Shown one piece after another: positions 1 through 11,628 of a stretch of 64,000 nt of DNA. This DNA is from Manduca sexta (taxonomy: Eukaryota > Arthropoda > Insecta > Lepidoptera > Sphingidae): positions 17,616,777 through 17,680,776 of the forward strand of contig NC_051141.1 of the NCBI RefSeq assembly GCF_014839805.1, written 5' to 3'. A model generated the notes under the pieces. The model searched no databases. It saw nothing but the letters and a program-made list of their open reading frames with translations, and had not been told where the DNA came from. The stretch's first letter is position 1, and every line of letters begins with the position of its first letter. A program made the translations under genes and the position numbers.

Positions 1-240
1 AATACCATTGTGCCAGAGGTGTTACTTGGAAAATACGTCGCCATTTTGACAACTTGATATAATAGAATTTTATACTTCATCTTTACCCCACTAAAATCTA
101 GGATTAGTACTACGCAAGTTTATTCACGTAGAAGGCCACTGCTAAAACACCAAAAAAAGCAAACACATATCAGGCATTTATCCCCGAAGCGGTTTGCAGG
201 ATGCACCCACTTTTCGCCAAGTGCTCAAATTCCAGACTGC

Positions 241-360
241 GGGCTGATACTGAACAGAAAGCCCCAAATATTATTTTGCCCGACCCGGGATTAAAACCCA
301 GGATCTCAGAGCAATGCCGTACTGCGCATGCAGTACAACAACGCCACCGCCGCAGTCTAA
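241..360 (-). repeat. tRNA-like SINE head fragment (reverse)
   Basis: Read on the minus strand the segment contains GGTTTTAATCCCGGG, close to a pol III B box, followed further in by a CCGCGG/GGCGGTGGCG region like the start of tRNA-derived insect SINEs. Only the head is recognisable. There is no clear tail or target-site duplication, and no tRNA cloverleaf could be made. Confidence 0.35.
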
Positions 361-1172
361 AAAAGTCATTGCAACATGTAATCTCGAGAAAGAATCATGT
401 TAGAAAACGCACAAAGTATATACTATCTGGGAGTCTAATCCAGGTCTCGAAATCTACAGTCTGTATTCGCTGTCCCCATACAATAATTCTTAATGAACAG
501 AAAAGCCAGCATTTTTAAATAATAAATATTGGCAATTAATCAATTTATGTGTTTTTTTTTACTGGTAGGCGTTGACATTAAACTGACAGCCATTGAAATC
601 ATACAGCAACATAGAAAAAGTTTCTTGCATGACCCTATAGAAAAGTGAGGTGTAAGCAGGTAGAAAAAGAATCAATGATTGAATTACAATACAGGTCAAA
701 GCCAAAACAGTGAAGTAACTCTTAAGATAAGACTCGTGTGTTTATTATTTATAAAACCTCCACCGTGTCGGTTTGAAAGTAAAAAAATATCTTAATTTAT
801 AGACAATGATTCAAATCGTCGTACGTGTGGCGCGCCATTACCGATCCGCTACACATCGACACCCGTTACACCACACACGACGCCGAGCGTTCGCCGGGGA
901 AGCGAACGGCGCGAATGCTCGGAAAACATATAAAATACGACTACCTCCATAACTGTTTAGATGAATATTCTGTATGAATAAATTAGTCTAAGATCTGCAT
1001 TTTTCTAAAATGGGTGCTATTTTAGACAATTGTTTCGTTCTGATAATGATGGTTTTAAAACACATTTCGTTTTAATTGGCGTTCCGTCTATCACAAATAG
1101 GATGCGATTACGCCAGGTATATATGTCTCATTACGTCACATTATAAACCAACGTGTATTTCTAATTAAAAAA

Positions 1173-1431
1173 TCACCTGCAATTTCGTCTGCGCTTGCGC
1201 ATTTCTTGTGTGTGTTCGAAGTACGTCGTGTTAGGGGCGAATCCGTTATGTGTCGAACGGGACCTCCAAATGACACCGTGGTACTTTACCGACATGAGCG
1301 CCAACATGACGCTCGATTTCACCGATGATAATGCGGGAGAGGCAGTGGTGAGAGGTGAAATTGTCCGAAACGGAAATCGACGCGACGTATGGGTACTAAT
1401 AAAGATGTATGCGGTCTGCAAATTGTTTTGA
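1173..1431. other. Unclassified GC-richer segment open on both strands
   Basis: The segment is open for 78 codons on plus (1195-1431) and 82 on minus (1173-1421) and is less AT-rich than its surroundings. The plus reading contains the pieces TPWYFTDMSANMTLDF and GNRRDVWVLIK, which fit no domain I recognise. It could be a dispersed repeat or an unrecognised exon. It has no obvious strong splice sites, and strand and status are undecided. Confidence 0.2.
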
Positions 1432-2327
1432 TGATAATTAGATTCAACATAAATTTTATATAAAGGGAAGCCAACAGGAATTGAAATGTACCCTTTATCT
1501 CAGGAGAGAGGAAAATTTACTTAAAAATTATAATTCAATTAGATCCATCGCAGTTTGCTACATTCAAAATACGTTTAGGGTTTTGATTTCTGTCTTGTAT
1601 TGGAATTCGAAATCTGGTTTCGAACACACGTATAAGGCAGTAGCCAAACTGAAATCCTAATATTATTACAACTCAGTTCAATGAATTCTATAACGGAGTG
1701 AAATGTTTAATTACGCATAGCTTATAATTGTAAGGGAGTTACTCACTCCTATAACTTTTCCGCATGTCTGCGCACTAATACCGAGCTGGAAGCCTTCCGG
1801 TATAACTGATTCTTGATAATGTCGTTTAAGCAATTTGGCGGTTAGTGCCTTTTCCAAACTGGAGATTGGGAATTATTAATAAAATATTGTTTCAGTTATA
1901 CAATGTCTATAAAAGCTTTGCGAAATCTCTTATAATGCTTAATTAATTTAAATTAAGTAAATAATAATTGGTATGCGAATGTTTATAAATATTTTTGTTC
2001 ATTAACACAATTTCTTTTCTCGTGTATTAAACGTATTGTCGCATAACGTTTCCTAAGACTATGTGTTTAACGCGCATCAGTGACCTCAGCATTTGCAAGT
2101 TCTACTGAAATGCAGTGATGTGGTTATTACGAACGTTACCCGCTAGTTACGGCTTACATAGTGATTCAGCTATGAGAAGCTATATGATAGTAAAATTGGA
2201 GAACTGACTTATAATATTTAACTTAATTGTTTTATTTGTGTACCTGTTGTATTTTATCATCAAATTTGTCGATGTTACCTGACTGCATGCGCACAGTTGT
2301 AATATCCAACTGATGTATCGTCAACAG

Positions 2328-5300
2328 AAGCGACAGCAGCAGTCAATACTGGATGGGAGCCGTGCGGGACCCACAGGACCCTTCTAACTGGAAGTGGGTG
2401 AGCGGCAATGACGTCACCGTCTCTTTCTGGAACGCGCCGGGCGGCGGCGAGGACTGCGCGCGTTTCGACGGCGCCAAGGGCTGGCTCTGGGCTGACACAG
2501 ACTGTCAAGCTCGCCTCAACTACATCTGTCAGCACCGTAAGTGAATCCAACTGTTTTGAAGATGCGAATGTTGCTATGCGATTTGGTTATCAGAGCGTTG
2601 CGAATTTTGTTATTTAGAATACTTCTGCATTCCACGTAATAATGCGCGAATTTCACCTCTCAAGACCTGATGCGAAATTTCTGTTTGTACCGTAGAGCCG
2701 AAGGCATGTGGTAGGCCGGAGCAGCCGCCCAACTCGACCATGACCACGGAGAGCTTCGAAGTGGGAGCATCGGTGCAGTACTCCTGCGACGAGGGTCATC
2801 TCTTGGTGGGGCCCACCGTGCGGACATGTCTCGACACTGGTTTTTATGACGAAATACCACCGGTTTGCAAACGTAAGTGGCGTTCTTTACAGATTATCAT
2901 AGTATAATGTGATGAATTATTAAAAATGGCAGTAGTGAGGTATGAAAGGATCTTTTCGACTAGGATCATATTATGAAACTGACATGCGCTGAAGAAGTAC
3001 TTAAAAGATTTAATACTTAGGTACTACGTTTTGTATGGTCAATTGCGAAAAAAAATTAAATCTCCCTATACTCCATACCTTATCTGATTCTCTCACGTTT
3101 CCTATGACTGTTGCCACCATCACTAGAGAATTACTTATTAACAAACCTATTTATATATTTATATCCAGAACATTTAAATCGATACCAATCCTAAATTCTC
3201 ACTCAGGAATCGAATGCGGGTACCCGGCGGAGATCGCTCACGGCTCGTACTCTCTCATCAACGGGTCCGTGTCGTATCTGTCTCACGTGCAGTACTCGTG
3301 CCAGGCCGGATATGAAATGGTGGGCCGGTCGCGACTGGTGTGCGACATCGACGAACGCTGGAACGGACCGCCGCCGCGCTGTGATGGTGAGTGACATGTT
3401 TACACCCAAAGTTGATCAAGTAATACCACAAACTGATGTTACAGTCGGCTTGAAGAGTCTCGATTGGCGGAACGCCGCGGCTCTGTAATGGTGAGTGGCA
3501 TGTTTACATCAAAGTGGATCACCACAATCTGATGATATTGTCGTCTTGAACTCACGATTTGAAAAATTACTGTTACGGGGAAGAGCAACATTAGATGTAA
3601 AGGACATTTATGTCATGGTCATAAGTCATCGACTTAGCAATTGATAGTTGTTTTAGCAATATCAACTATCAGTATCATATACTGTGTTGTTAGCGTCTAC
3701 ACGACACCTTAGATATCCATCCATTCATCATCATTCATTACTAATACCACTTTCCCACCCCAGTGGTCCAGTGCGAAGATCCGCCACAGATCCTGAACGG
3801 CCATGTGTCTCTCTTGCACAATGCTTCCGTGTTTGGTGCCGTCGCCGAGTACTCCTGCGCCCGAGGGTTCAAGCTCCAGGGAGGTGCGAAGATCGCCTGT
3901 CTCGCGTCTGGACTGTGGGACAGTCCGGCTCCAAGTTGTCACGGTAAGATGATTGGGAATCGAATTGTAAATTTCTTAAGTCTTTATACCAGATCACCAT
4001 TAATTCCTTTTCTATTGATTTACCTGAGTCATTTAAAATGGTACCTGATTTAGGCTAGGTGACCCAATGAACGAATTTATTTTAATTTTCACATACAATA
4101 TTTTGGTTTTCGAGAAACGAGGATCCAAGACCTACTAGGGCGTTATTTATTTATATTCAGAATCGCAACTTTTCTTTATTATATTATATATTTATTTTTA
4201 ACCTACAGCCGAAGAGCGTCCTACCACGACCACGACGACCACCACATCCACACCACCTCCGACCACCCGTACACTACCACCGTCCCCGACGCCCGCACCG
4301 ACCACTCCTAGACTAGTCCTGCCTCCCAGGTTTAGCACGTCGGCGCGTCCAGTCTCGCCTCCCACTCCGTTCGTCCCACCAGAGCCGCCGCGACGTTTGA
4401 GGCCAAAAACGACCACGGAAAGGGCGACCACAAGGACTTACGAGCGACCACCGGAGAGAAAGGTCACGGTAGCTGACAACCAGGACTCGCCCACTAGCCA
4501 CGTCCCGCATATTATCGTCGCAAGTCACCCGAGGGAAAACCAGGTACTACCTATGTTTTTTCTGTTGGACCAGGGTTGGTTACGCCATTAATTTCCTCGT
4601 GACATTGAACATTATAAGTGTAGCGGAGTTATTTAACCATTGTGACTACTTTGTTAGTTTTCAAAATGTTCATGCTATGGTTGCCTTGAAGCAAACTGTG
4701 CTGACCTTCAACTGTCAAAAGAGTAAAAACTCAAGACCTTCTTGCTTCGTAGAACATTTGTGACCTCAGAATTTTTATCAAGCATGAATGGACGATGTCA
4801 CACTTAGGTGACCATCAATACTCTTCCCGCGGTATATAGTACAAATATATATTTATTTACATCTTACCTCATTTAACAGGCATGCCGAATATTATAATAA
4901 AATGTCGAGTAATAATACAACTTAAGATTTATGTTATTTTACCTCATTTTACAATGCTTAAAATATTAATTTAGAATAATAATATAATTTTATTTCAGAT
5001 TCTTGGCAGCGGCAATAATATCCGCGCGGAACAGACGCCACGTGTTAACATACCCCAACCAGTCGACGGCGAGAGGCGAGAGACCGTGGGTTCGAGGCTC
5101 AACATCGGTGCTGTGGTGGCGCTGGCCGCCTTCGGAGCGCTGGTCTTCCTCATAGCCATAATAACGACCATCGTCATCCTTGTTAGAAGGTGAGTGTACA
5201 TTAAATATCTAAGCTTAGTAATCACTTTAGTACCAGCGTATTACCAAAAATGAAATATACTATTTAATTACGAACACAAGTGTCATCAGAGTTTACCTGT

Positions 5301-7296
5301 TTTACCCTGAAATGCGCGTTACCCCAATACTCATCAGGTATTGTACCTTAAAATATAAATGAGTTCAGTTAACGACGTAGGAGTTGTTCCACTTATTATA
5401 TTTGTTATCGTCGTTACATTATATCGGAAACTATAATATTTTATCGATGCCTTTCTGAAACGTAAATTTAATAATATTGTAAGACACGCGAATCATCGTT
5501 TTGCTTTGCTATGTATAATGCCGTCTCAACCCGAGTTTCACTGTAGTCGAAAATAGATATAAAGTTAAAAGGGTTGGTTGAAACATGGCAACATTACGCG
5601 TATCCGAAAAATTACTTCTCTATATTGTAAAAATTATTTGAAACGGTTCGGTAGTATATAGTCGAAATATATCTAAAAAATGAACCCTGAACTGCCAGCG
5701 GCGGTGCCAAACACCCCCCGGCAGCGGTCCGCGAGCTACCCTCCCGCTGGTACACGCTCCTCGCGCTTCCGTTCCCTGACCAGCAGGTTGGGCGGCGGGA
5801 ATTCGCCAGGAGCCACCGCCACACGCACCGCGCCGGACACTTCTCCAACCCGTTATAGCCAGTTCGTTTATATTTTAAGGTACTACGCGGCGTTGACATG
5901 ATGGCTGAGGGTAGCGGATTTTGGGGTAGAATGATAAGCTATAAAAATTAATTATTAAAATCACATAGTTAATTGTAGTAGTTATATTATGTTCATTATA
6001 TAAGGTTGTCGCAACGCGTTATATAAAATATGTTATGCTAAATATTTATTAATATACTTATATGTTTTTGGTTTTAATTCGACGTCACATAAAAATCAGT
6101 CGCAGTGCAATTCATTTACACCTTATTTAAGATGTATGGGATTGTATAATACTAAACAAAATTATACAAATTTTCTTATAAGTATACTAAATACAATATG
6201 AGGTGGATTTAAACGTTTATGGGGTAAATGGTTCGATTTTATAAATTAACAAAAAAATCAAAATGAAATATATACAATGCAGTGTTATATTAATGTTATG
6301 ACTAGCGAAGTATAGTGGCTTGTCGTAATTCATATTTTAAAGCTTTAGGCGACCACATATAGTATCAGCGCGTATCATGATTCAATATTATAGAAACTGT
6401 AAACTTTTAGCACTCAACGTTGCGACGACATGCCCGTAGAGTATATAAAATAGTATACGCATATATTTATTTACATACAGCCACCATGTCAGGCCACGTC
6501 AAGCACCGCAAATAGAGCACACGTCATATTATATTTTCAATAACGAAAAATAAAAATCACGGCTTCAAACATCACGTTCCACAGCTTAATTACCTACGTA
6601 GACGTGTACACAAAACATATAGCACTATAAATGCACGTATACAGCTAAAATATACAGGTGTTCTTGTATTTTCCTAAGGTCAAACTCCACACATATTTTG
6701 TTAGCGTTTGATTGATTAAAAAAGAGTTTTGTTTTCCTCTACTGTTCGTATTTATTAAATCTAGCTGTCGTCTTACTCTACCGCACATCGGCGGCGTACC
6801 ACAACACCCACGTTCACATACCAAACACATTTTCGCAAAACCTGCAACGACACCATCGCATAATTCCGTATTCACTCACGCCTATTTAAAGAAGCACCTC
6901 CGGATGTATCTTGGGGTTTACATTAATGTATCTATCCCACCTTCCAGCAGGAAACACAACAAAGGGAAGCGGTACAGGCACCACGTGTCCCCGGACTGCA
7001 ACACGGTCGCGTCCCTCGATTCTTCCTCATCAGAGTCTAGAAGTGGACTTAACAGGTATTACAGGCAAGCGTGGGAGGAGCTGCATGAGGCGGCAGGCGG
7101 AAAATACCAAGGTCACAGAAGGCACGAAAGAGAAGCACCTAAGGACGGCTCGGAATTAGTTGTGTCCGACATGTACCCAGGGGGTCACGGCAGAGACAAG
7201 CGGCGACACCACCATCATCACCACCACCGCGACGCGAGACATCCGGAAGTGCACGCACCACACCGTCCCCACCATAACCATAAGCCTAGGTATTAA
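2328..7296 (+). CDS. C-type lectin / sushi transmembrane receptor (furrowed/CG9095-like), 5' part missing
   Basis: Partial gene; the exons read are 2328-2536, 2696-2872, 3207-3386, 3764-3943, 4209-4543, 4999-5189 and 6951-7296. All junctions are AG/GT and in phase, giving 538 residues before TAA. Exon 1 is the C-terminal half of a C-type lectin domain (YWMGAVRDP, SGNDVTVSFW, GEDCARF, NYICQHR). The next three exons are one sushi/CCP domain each with four cysteines, all phase 1-1; domains 2 and 3 keep the tryptophan before the last Cys, while domain 1 has GFYDE there. A Thr/Pro-rich mucin-like stalk follows. Exon 4999-5189 has one membrane helix (about AVVALAAFGALVFLIAIITT) with basic VRR after it. 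The last exon is a cytoplasmic tail with DCNTVASLDSSSSESR and a His run. Insect furrowed and CG9095 are selectin-like proteins of this build; which orthologue it is remains open. Signal peptide and first exons lie outside the window. Confidence 0.85.
5699..5879 (+). other. Possible cassette exon in the receptor tail
   Basis: A GC-rich block lies in AT-rich intron. It has an AG at 5698, another AG at 5735 and a donor AAG|GTACTA at 5880. The frame reads TPRQRSASYPPAGTRSSRFR and SLTSRLGGGNSPGATATRT, which looks like a cytoplasmic Ser/Arg/Thr-rich tail. Its exit phase fits the last exon (6951). Entry from the membrane exon fits only the AG at 5735, which would give a 144-nt exon of 48 codons. No RNA support is available and the acceptor at 5735 is weak. 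Confidence 0.3.
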
Positions 7297-7818
7297 GTAA
7301 CAAAAAATATTTAATTTTAATTCATGCTCACGATTTGTACTTAAAGCCCAGATTTATTTTTAATTGCACTACTCCAAAAAGTTTACGTTAGAAGTAATAT
7401 AGTGCTTGCATGTTTTGTCATCAGAGATGTGGTCGATATTAAACAGATTTTTGGGTCTGATTATAATTAACAGACTTGTGGTTGAATAAGAATTTTGAGA
7501 CAAATGACCCCAATAAGGCAACCTAGAGTGAAAAGTGTTCGATAATGGCTTTAAAGGATAAATTTCTCAAATATAATTAGAAAGTAAGACATCTTATTTA
7601 CCAAGATTTTTGATTATATAATTATAATTGAGAATTTATAATAATATAATTGAGAATGACTTTGGAGGTTTATAGGAATGTGAAAATAGTGAATGGTATA
7701 TATATTAAATCGTAAATAGATGAGATTGAACAATTCGATTTTTTTGGGAAATTACTTTTTTTTTATATTATTAATATTAATTCATCCAACAAAATCCTTA
7801 TTTCCAAAAAAAAAGTGT

Positions 7819-7824
7819 AATAAA
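7819..7824 (+). promoter_or_regulatory. Candidate polyadenylation signal of the lectin/sushi gene
   Basis: AATAAA about 520 nt after the stop codon at 7294-7296. It is one plausible signal; a variant AATAAG lies nearer at about 7487. Confidence 0.3.
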
Positions 7825-10670
7825 ACAATATAATTTCCTAATGGCATCCCATCTTCTCATAATATAACTGTTTATGAAAATTCTAAGACCTAGCCAAAAA
7901 GCCCGAGACGAGTTAAACGGTACCAAATATTCGTAGGCTTCTATTGTTGTTGATTTTGTACGCATAGTTCACCTTTATTTTGCATTAATTTAGGCTCTTA
8001 CGGACAAAAACCTGATTATTTGCAACGACATTAGAAATGTGATTTTACCCCAAGCACTACAATGTTACCCCATGTTACATATAATTTCAATACAAATCAA
8101 TACTTACCTTTTTTTCGTGATTGAAAAAGCCAATAATAACGCATTAAACATATAATATAAAATTAAATTTGTCCGTAAGATTATTACCGACCATTGTTAC
8201 GTTGTTATTATATCTTTGGTCATGGGCGTGCTTCTTTGATTGAGGAGAATTAGTATAATTAATTAATAGAATTTGTATTAGTGTTTACTAAATACAATTT
8301 ATATTAACTCTATTCTGGCTCCAAGGCCGTTCATGTCTAAAGAATCTATTTTATATTTCCTTACTTTGTATAGAGAATAATTCAATATATACAATTCTTT
8401 ATCAGCTTGAAACTATGATTACCTTGATCTTTTCTTAACAAATTTATATTCGGTATTATGTTTTATATGATATTTAGATTTAGTTTAGCACGTAAGGTGT
8501 TTGTAAATAATTATACATTAATAAGATAAGATTGAAGTTAATCATTGTCCACGGCGCTAATTTTCCTTCTTTTACCGATGTGCTAACCACAAGCGTTGAA
8601 GCTACATATATAGTTTTGTTAAAGTACATAGCCTCGTACTATAATATAATCAATTGCAAAATAGGTTATTCTTATTGCGCTACTTTATTTGTTAACTCGG
8701 TTAAGTTGAAGACATTATTAGGACAAAATGACTTCGATTATCGTATCATCGACATTTCAAATAGCCATTTTGAAAACTGTTTTAAATTTGGACTACTTAT
8801 TGGGGTATATTCAAACATAGTATTTTATTAATTCGAAGTATATTCAATTTAATAGTAATAATTATTATTTTTACAATTTAATTGACGATTTTCTGTCTTA
8901 CTGTTGCTGAGAACTTGATCTTGAATATGACGAGTTTGACCAAATAAAAAAGGATATTATTATTGGTTATTTAAGTATGTATTTATTTTTATACTTCTTA
9001 AAATATGTATATATTTCTCTTCTTAATGTGTTAACTATTTGATTCGTTGTGATGTATTTTAGATACATGTATAGACCGTTAAACTGTTTGTCAGCGGATG
9101 TCCTTCCTTTCTTCTTTTCTTTATATTACGGTACAAATATAGATTTAAAGGCATTGAGCACAGTACAAGTTGGGTCTCTGGCGACAATGTGTAGACGGAA
9201 ATATATTTACACGAGAATGTGCCATTCAAAGGGCAGACATATAAGTTCAGAGTTTTAATTTATTTATAATTGTTTTTGTAAGTTGTAAATATATCAAAAT
9301 AATGGATCAAATTTATGTTTGTCGTTAACACCGCTAATTAAAGGGATAGTGTACTGGATATGTATGGTGTGATTTGAATGTATGAACAAAATCCAGTAAA
9401 TCGACGAACTATTTTTCACACGTATTGGTTGCCTGTATTCTGATCCCATTTAGACAACCCATCAGTATGCAGACCACACAAGATGTCTTAAAGCTGTGCG
9501 AGGCATTTTGCGTGGTTGGTACTCGCCAACCAGACGTGTGAGAAGCATTTAGTGATTTTAAACGGTAGTCCATTATAATCGAGGCTAACTCTCCTTTACT
9601 TGGAAATTTTTTAGTCTATTAGTGTTACGTCTTTTACATATACCAGTGACAAGTTAATTTTATTAAACGTTTTGAGTAAAGGGGAATTTAATTTTCACTA
9701 TCGTTAATAGATTTTGTATTAAATAAGTTATAATTGGCCAGCTCTAGAATTTTGTCTATGATCGTCCATATTCTAATCATTTGTGCATAGACAATAATTC
9801 TTCGTATCTTATTTTATCAATTATTGTCCATTATACTGATAATTATTTCTCAATAATTATTCAAGTTAAAATTACTCGAATTTGTAAAATAAATCGAATT
9901 AATGTATTGGTAACGAATATTTAGTATTAAATTTTGTGATAATCGATATGACTTTTATTTATCTTATAATGTCTGGCAATGTTTTACGACACTGACAGTT
10001 TATCTTGGAAAAATTATCTGAACATATTCACTAAAATTACTGTTTGCTCTACAAAAAAATATAACAAATACAGAATTATAGAAAAAAAAATATCATTCAG
10101 TATATATTTATTTCATATAAAAATATTTTTATGGCTTTGCCTACAAAAGTAACATGCACAAGGTGCGTACACAATGATTCTTATATAATTTACAATAAAT
10201 AATTTAACATTAACATATCATTTCTTTTCTTTACTAATCTGTTATACAAGATGTGTTTACCCCATATGTACTTAGAGGTTAAATACCATGAGGTAACTTC
10301 AAGTTTGAATAAAAATATTGAATATTAATAGTCACATTTATTTTCATGTTAATTATTTATTATTGATGTCAATAAATAAATATAATAAATAGGATTCCAC
10401 AATTATTATTTTTTTGTAACACCTATTGCGTTTTAAAAGAAACTGAAAATGTGGTCGAGTTAGGTTTAAATCATGGAATCATTATTTCTAAATGATTCCT
10501 TATTCCGTATTCCGTAACCTCGTGGAATCCATAGATTGTCATATGTATCGCCCAAGCTATCACTAATAAGGCCCACAATATAAAAATAACAAAACTTATT
10601 CTAAGATCATTAAATACAAAAAACAGTATATAAACTATAGATTGATAAGTGTCTGGAGCGTTTTCACAAC

Positions 10671-10736
10671 TGAAAATGTAAATATTATACGTACCAAAGT
10701 AATTATCTAGTTACTTTGGTAAATATAATATTTTCA
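10671..10736. repeat. Imperfect inverted repeat
   Basis: The arms ACCAAAGTAA and TTACTTTGGT pair perfectly around an 8-base centre. Pairing continues outward imperfectly (TGAAAATGTAAATATTATA on the left, TATAATATTTTCA on the right). It could be a small MITE remnant. Confidence 0.5.
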
Positions 10737-11052
10737 CTTTTATACAATTTGTCTAATTGAATCAACATTTTATTCAATATAATACAAGCAGCGTGTATAT
10801 TTACAGTTTTAACTCGAAGAAATTCAATGAGTGAGCCGCATTCAACGTGTTACGAGAAACTATATATACAGTGTCTCTATGTACACAGTAATTATGGTAC
10901 ATACAATGCAATCGGCCTAAATCTATCTTCAAGGTAAGAAGATATTACATTGACCGCATCATACTTCACCACCTTACCATGTACTTATTGCATTTGATCG
11001 CCAGAAATATCTTATTTAATTCAATTCAATGGGCCTGTCGCTGACCACTGAC

Positions 11053-11403
11053 TTATAAAACAAATATTACATTTTTAATAAATGAACTCAAATTACATAT
11101 TGAAGACCTTTTTCTAAACTTCCCCAACTCATCACGGATTAATTTCACTTCAAGGTAATTTTGTCTAAAATATATCTCTAGCCTTGCACTGGTTATTCTC
11201 AATTTAGTTTTAGCGGAGTAAGGATAGACACCGCTGTAGAGGAACAGATGGTTACGTTCCTTTATGGAAAGGGAAGATTCCCAGTCGGGCAGATGTTTCC
11301 TGTGACCGTCCGCGGCCCCGCCGGCGGTTTCTATTCGGAGGTGGTATATATGCAACGCGTCGCTCAAATTGTGCCAGCGTAATTCAGGATCGTCTGTCGC
11401 CAT
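11053..11403 (-). other. Unrecognised 116-codon ORF
   Basis: ATG-started ORF (MATDDPELRWHNLSDALHI...) lying 226 nt downstream of the stop of the MavL-like gene on the same strand. Its first 80 codons are less AT-rich than the last 35, which look like random AT-rich DNA. There is no signal peptide, no membrane segment and no known motif. It may be an unrelated exon, a retro-fragment or chance. Confidence 0.2.
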
Positions 11404-11546
11404 CTATGGTGATTGCTTTTTATCACTACAGTTATGTCAACGCATCGGATCATCTTGCAGTTCCGGCGATGTTGACGAGATTGCGGTGTATGTATTGATT
11501 GTACCGCCACATAGTCAGAGACATTGCATAGATTTTTTTTTATTTT

Positions 11547-11560
11547 TTTATTTATTTATT
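11547..11560 (-). promoter_or_regulatory. Candidate poly(A) signals of the MavL-like gene
   Basis: Overlapping AATAAA hexamers on the minus strand begin about 70 nt past the TGA at 11631-11629. Confidence 0.4.
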
Positions 11561-11628
11561 TATACATATATTATAACACCATAACAGTTGAAGCTAATGC
11601 GATGTAAATGTACTAGTATGTTGTGAGG

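Larger units (their letters stand above)
1..2327. other. Non-coding start of window, probably intron of the lectin/sushi gene
   Basis: No exon can be supported here. The first half of the C-type lectin domain and the signal peptide of the downstream plus-strand gene must lie upstream, so this stretch is probably intron. It holds a reversed SINE-like head near 240-360, a GC-rich patch at about 825-925 that contains a 7-bp inverted repeat (CGTTCGC/GCGAACG), and a stretch at 1173-1431 that is open on both strands. The rest is AT-rich sequence. Confidence 0.5.
7825..11628. other. Intergenic, AT-rich, no convincing gene
   Basis: The stretch lies between the 3' ends of two convergent genes. Short ORFs here (for example 8532-8831 plus) are AT-driven and resemble no family. 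It contains an inverted repeat at about 10671-10736 and a 116-codon minus-strand ORF at 11053-11403, listed separately. The run of TTTATT at 11547-11560 would be AATAAA on the minus strand, 70-80 nt after the stop of the MavL-like gene. Confidence 0.5.

Noticed and set aside
822..925. GC-rich patch as a CpG-island promoter or first exon
   Set aside because: Too short, with only a small hairpin and no matching start, donor or reading that fits the lectin gene.
4198..4431. Minus-strand ORF rich in Val and Gly
   Set aside because: It is the complement of the Thr/Pro-coding stalk exon; the plus strand has matching splice sites and domain order.
5612..5899. Minus-strand ORF of 95 codons over the GC-rich block
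   Set aside because: No domain, start in AT-rich DNA, and no splice partner on that strand; the plus-strand cassette reading is more consistent with the surrounding gene.
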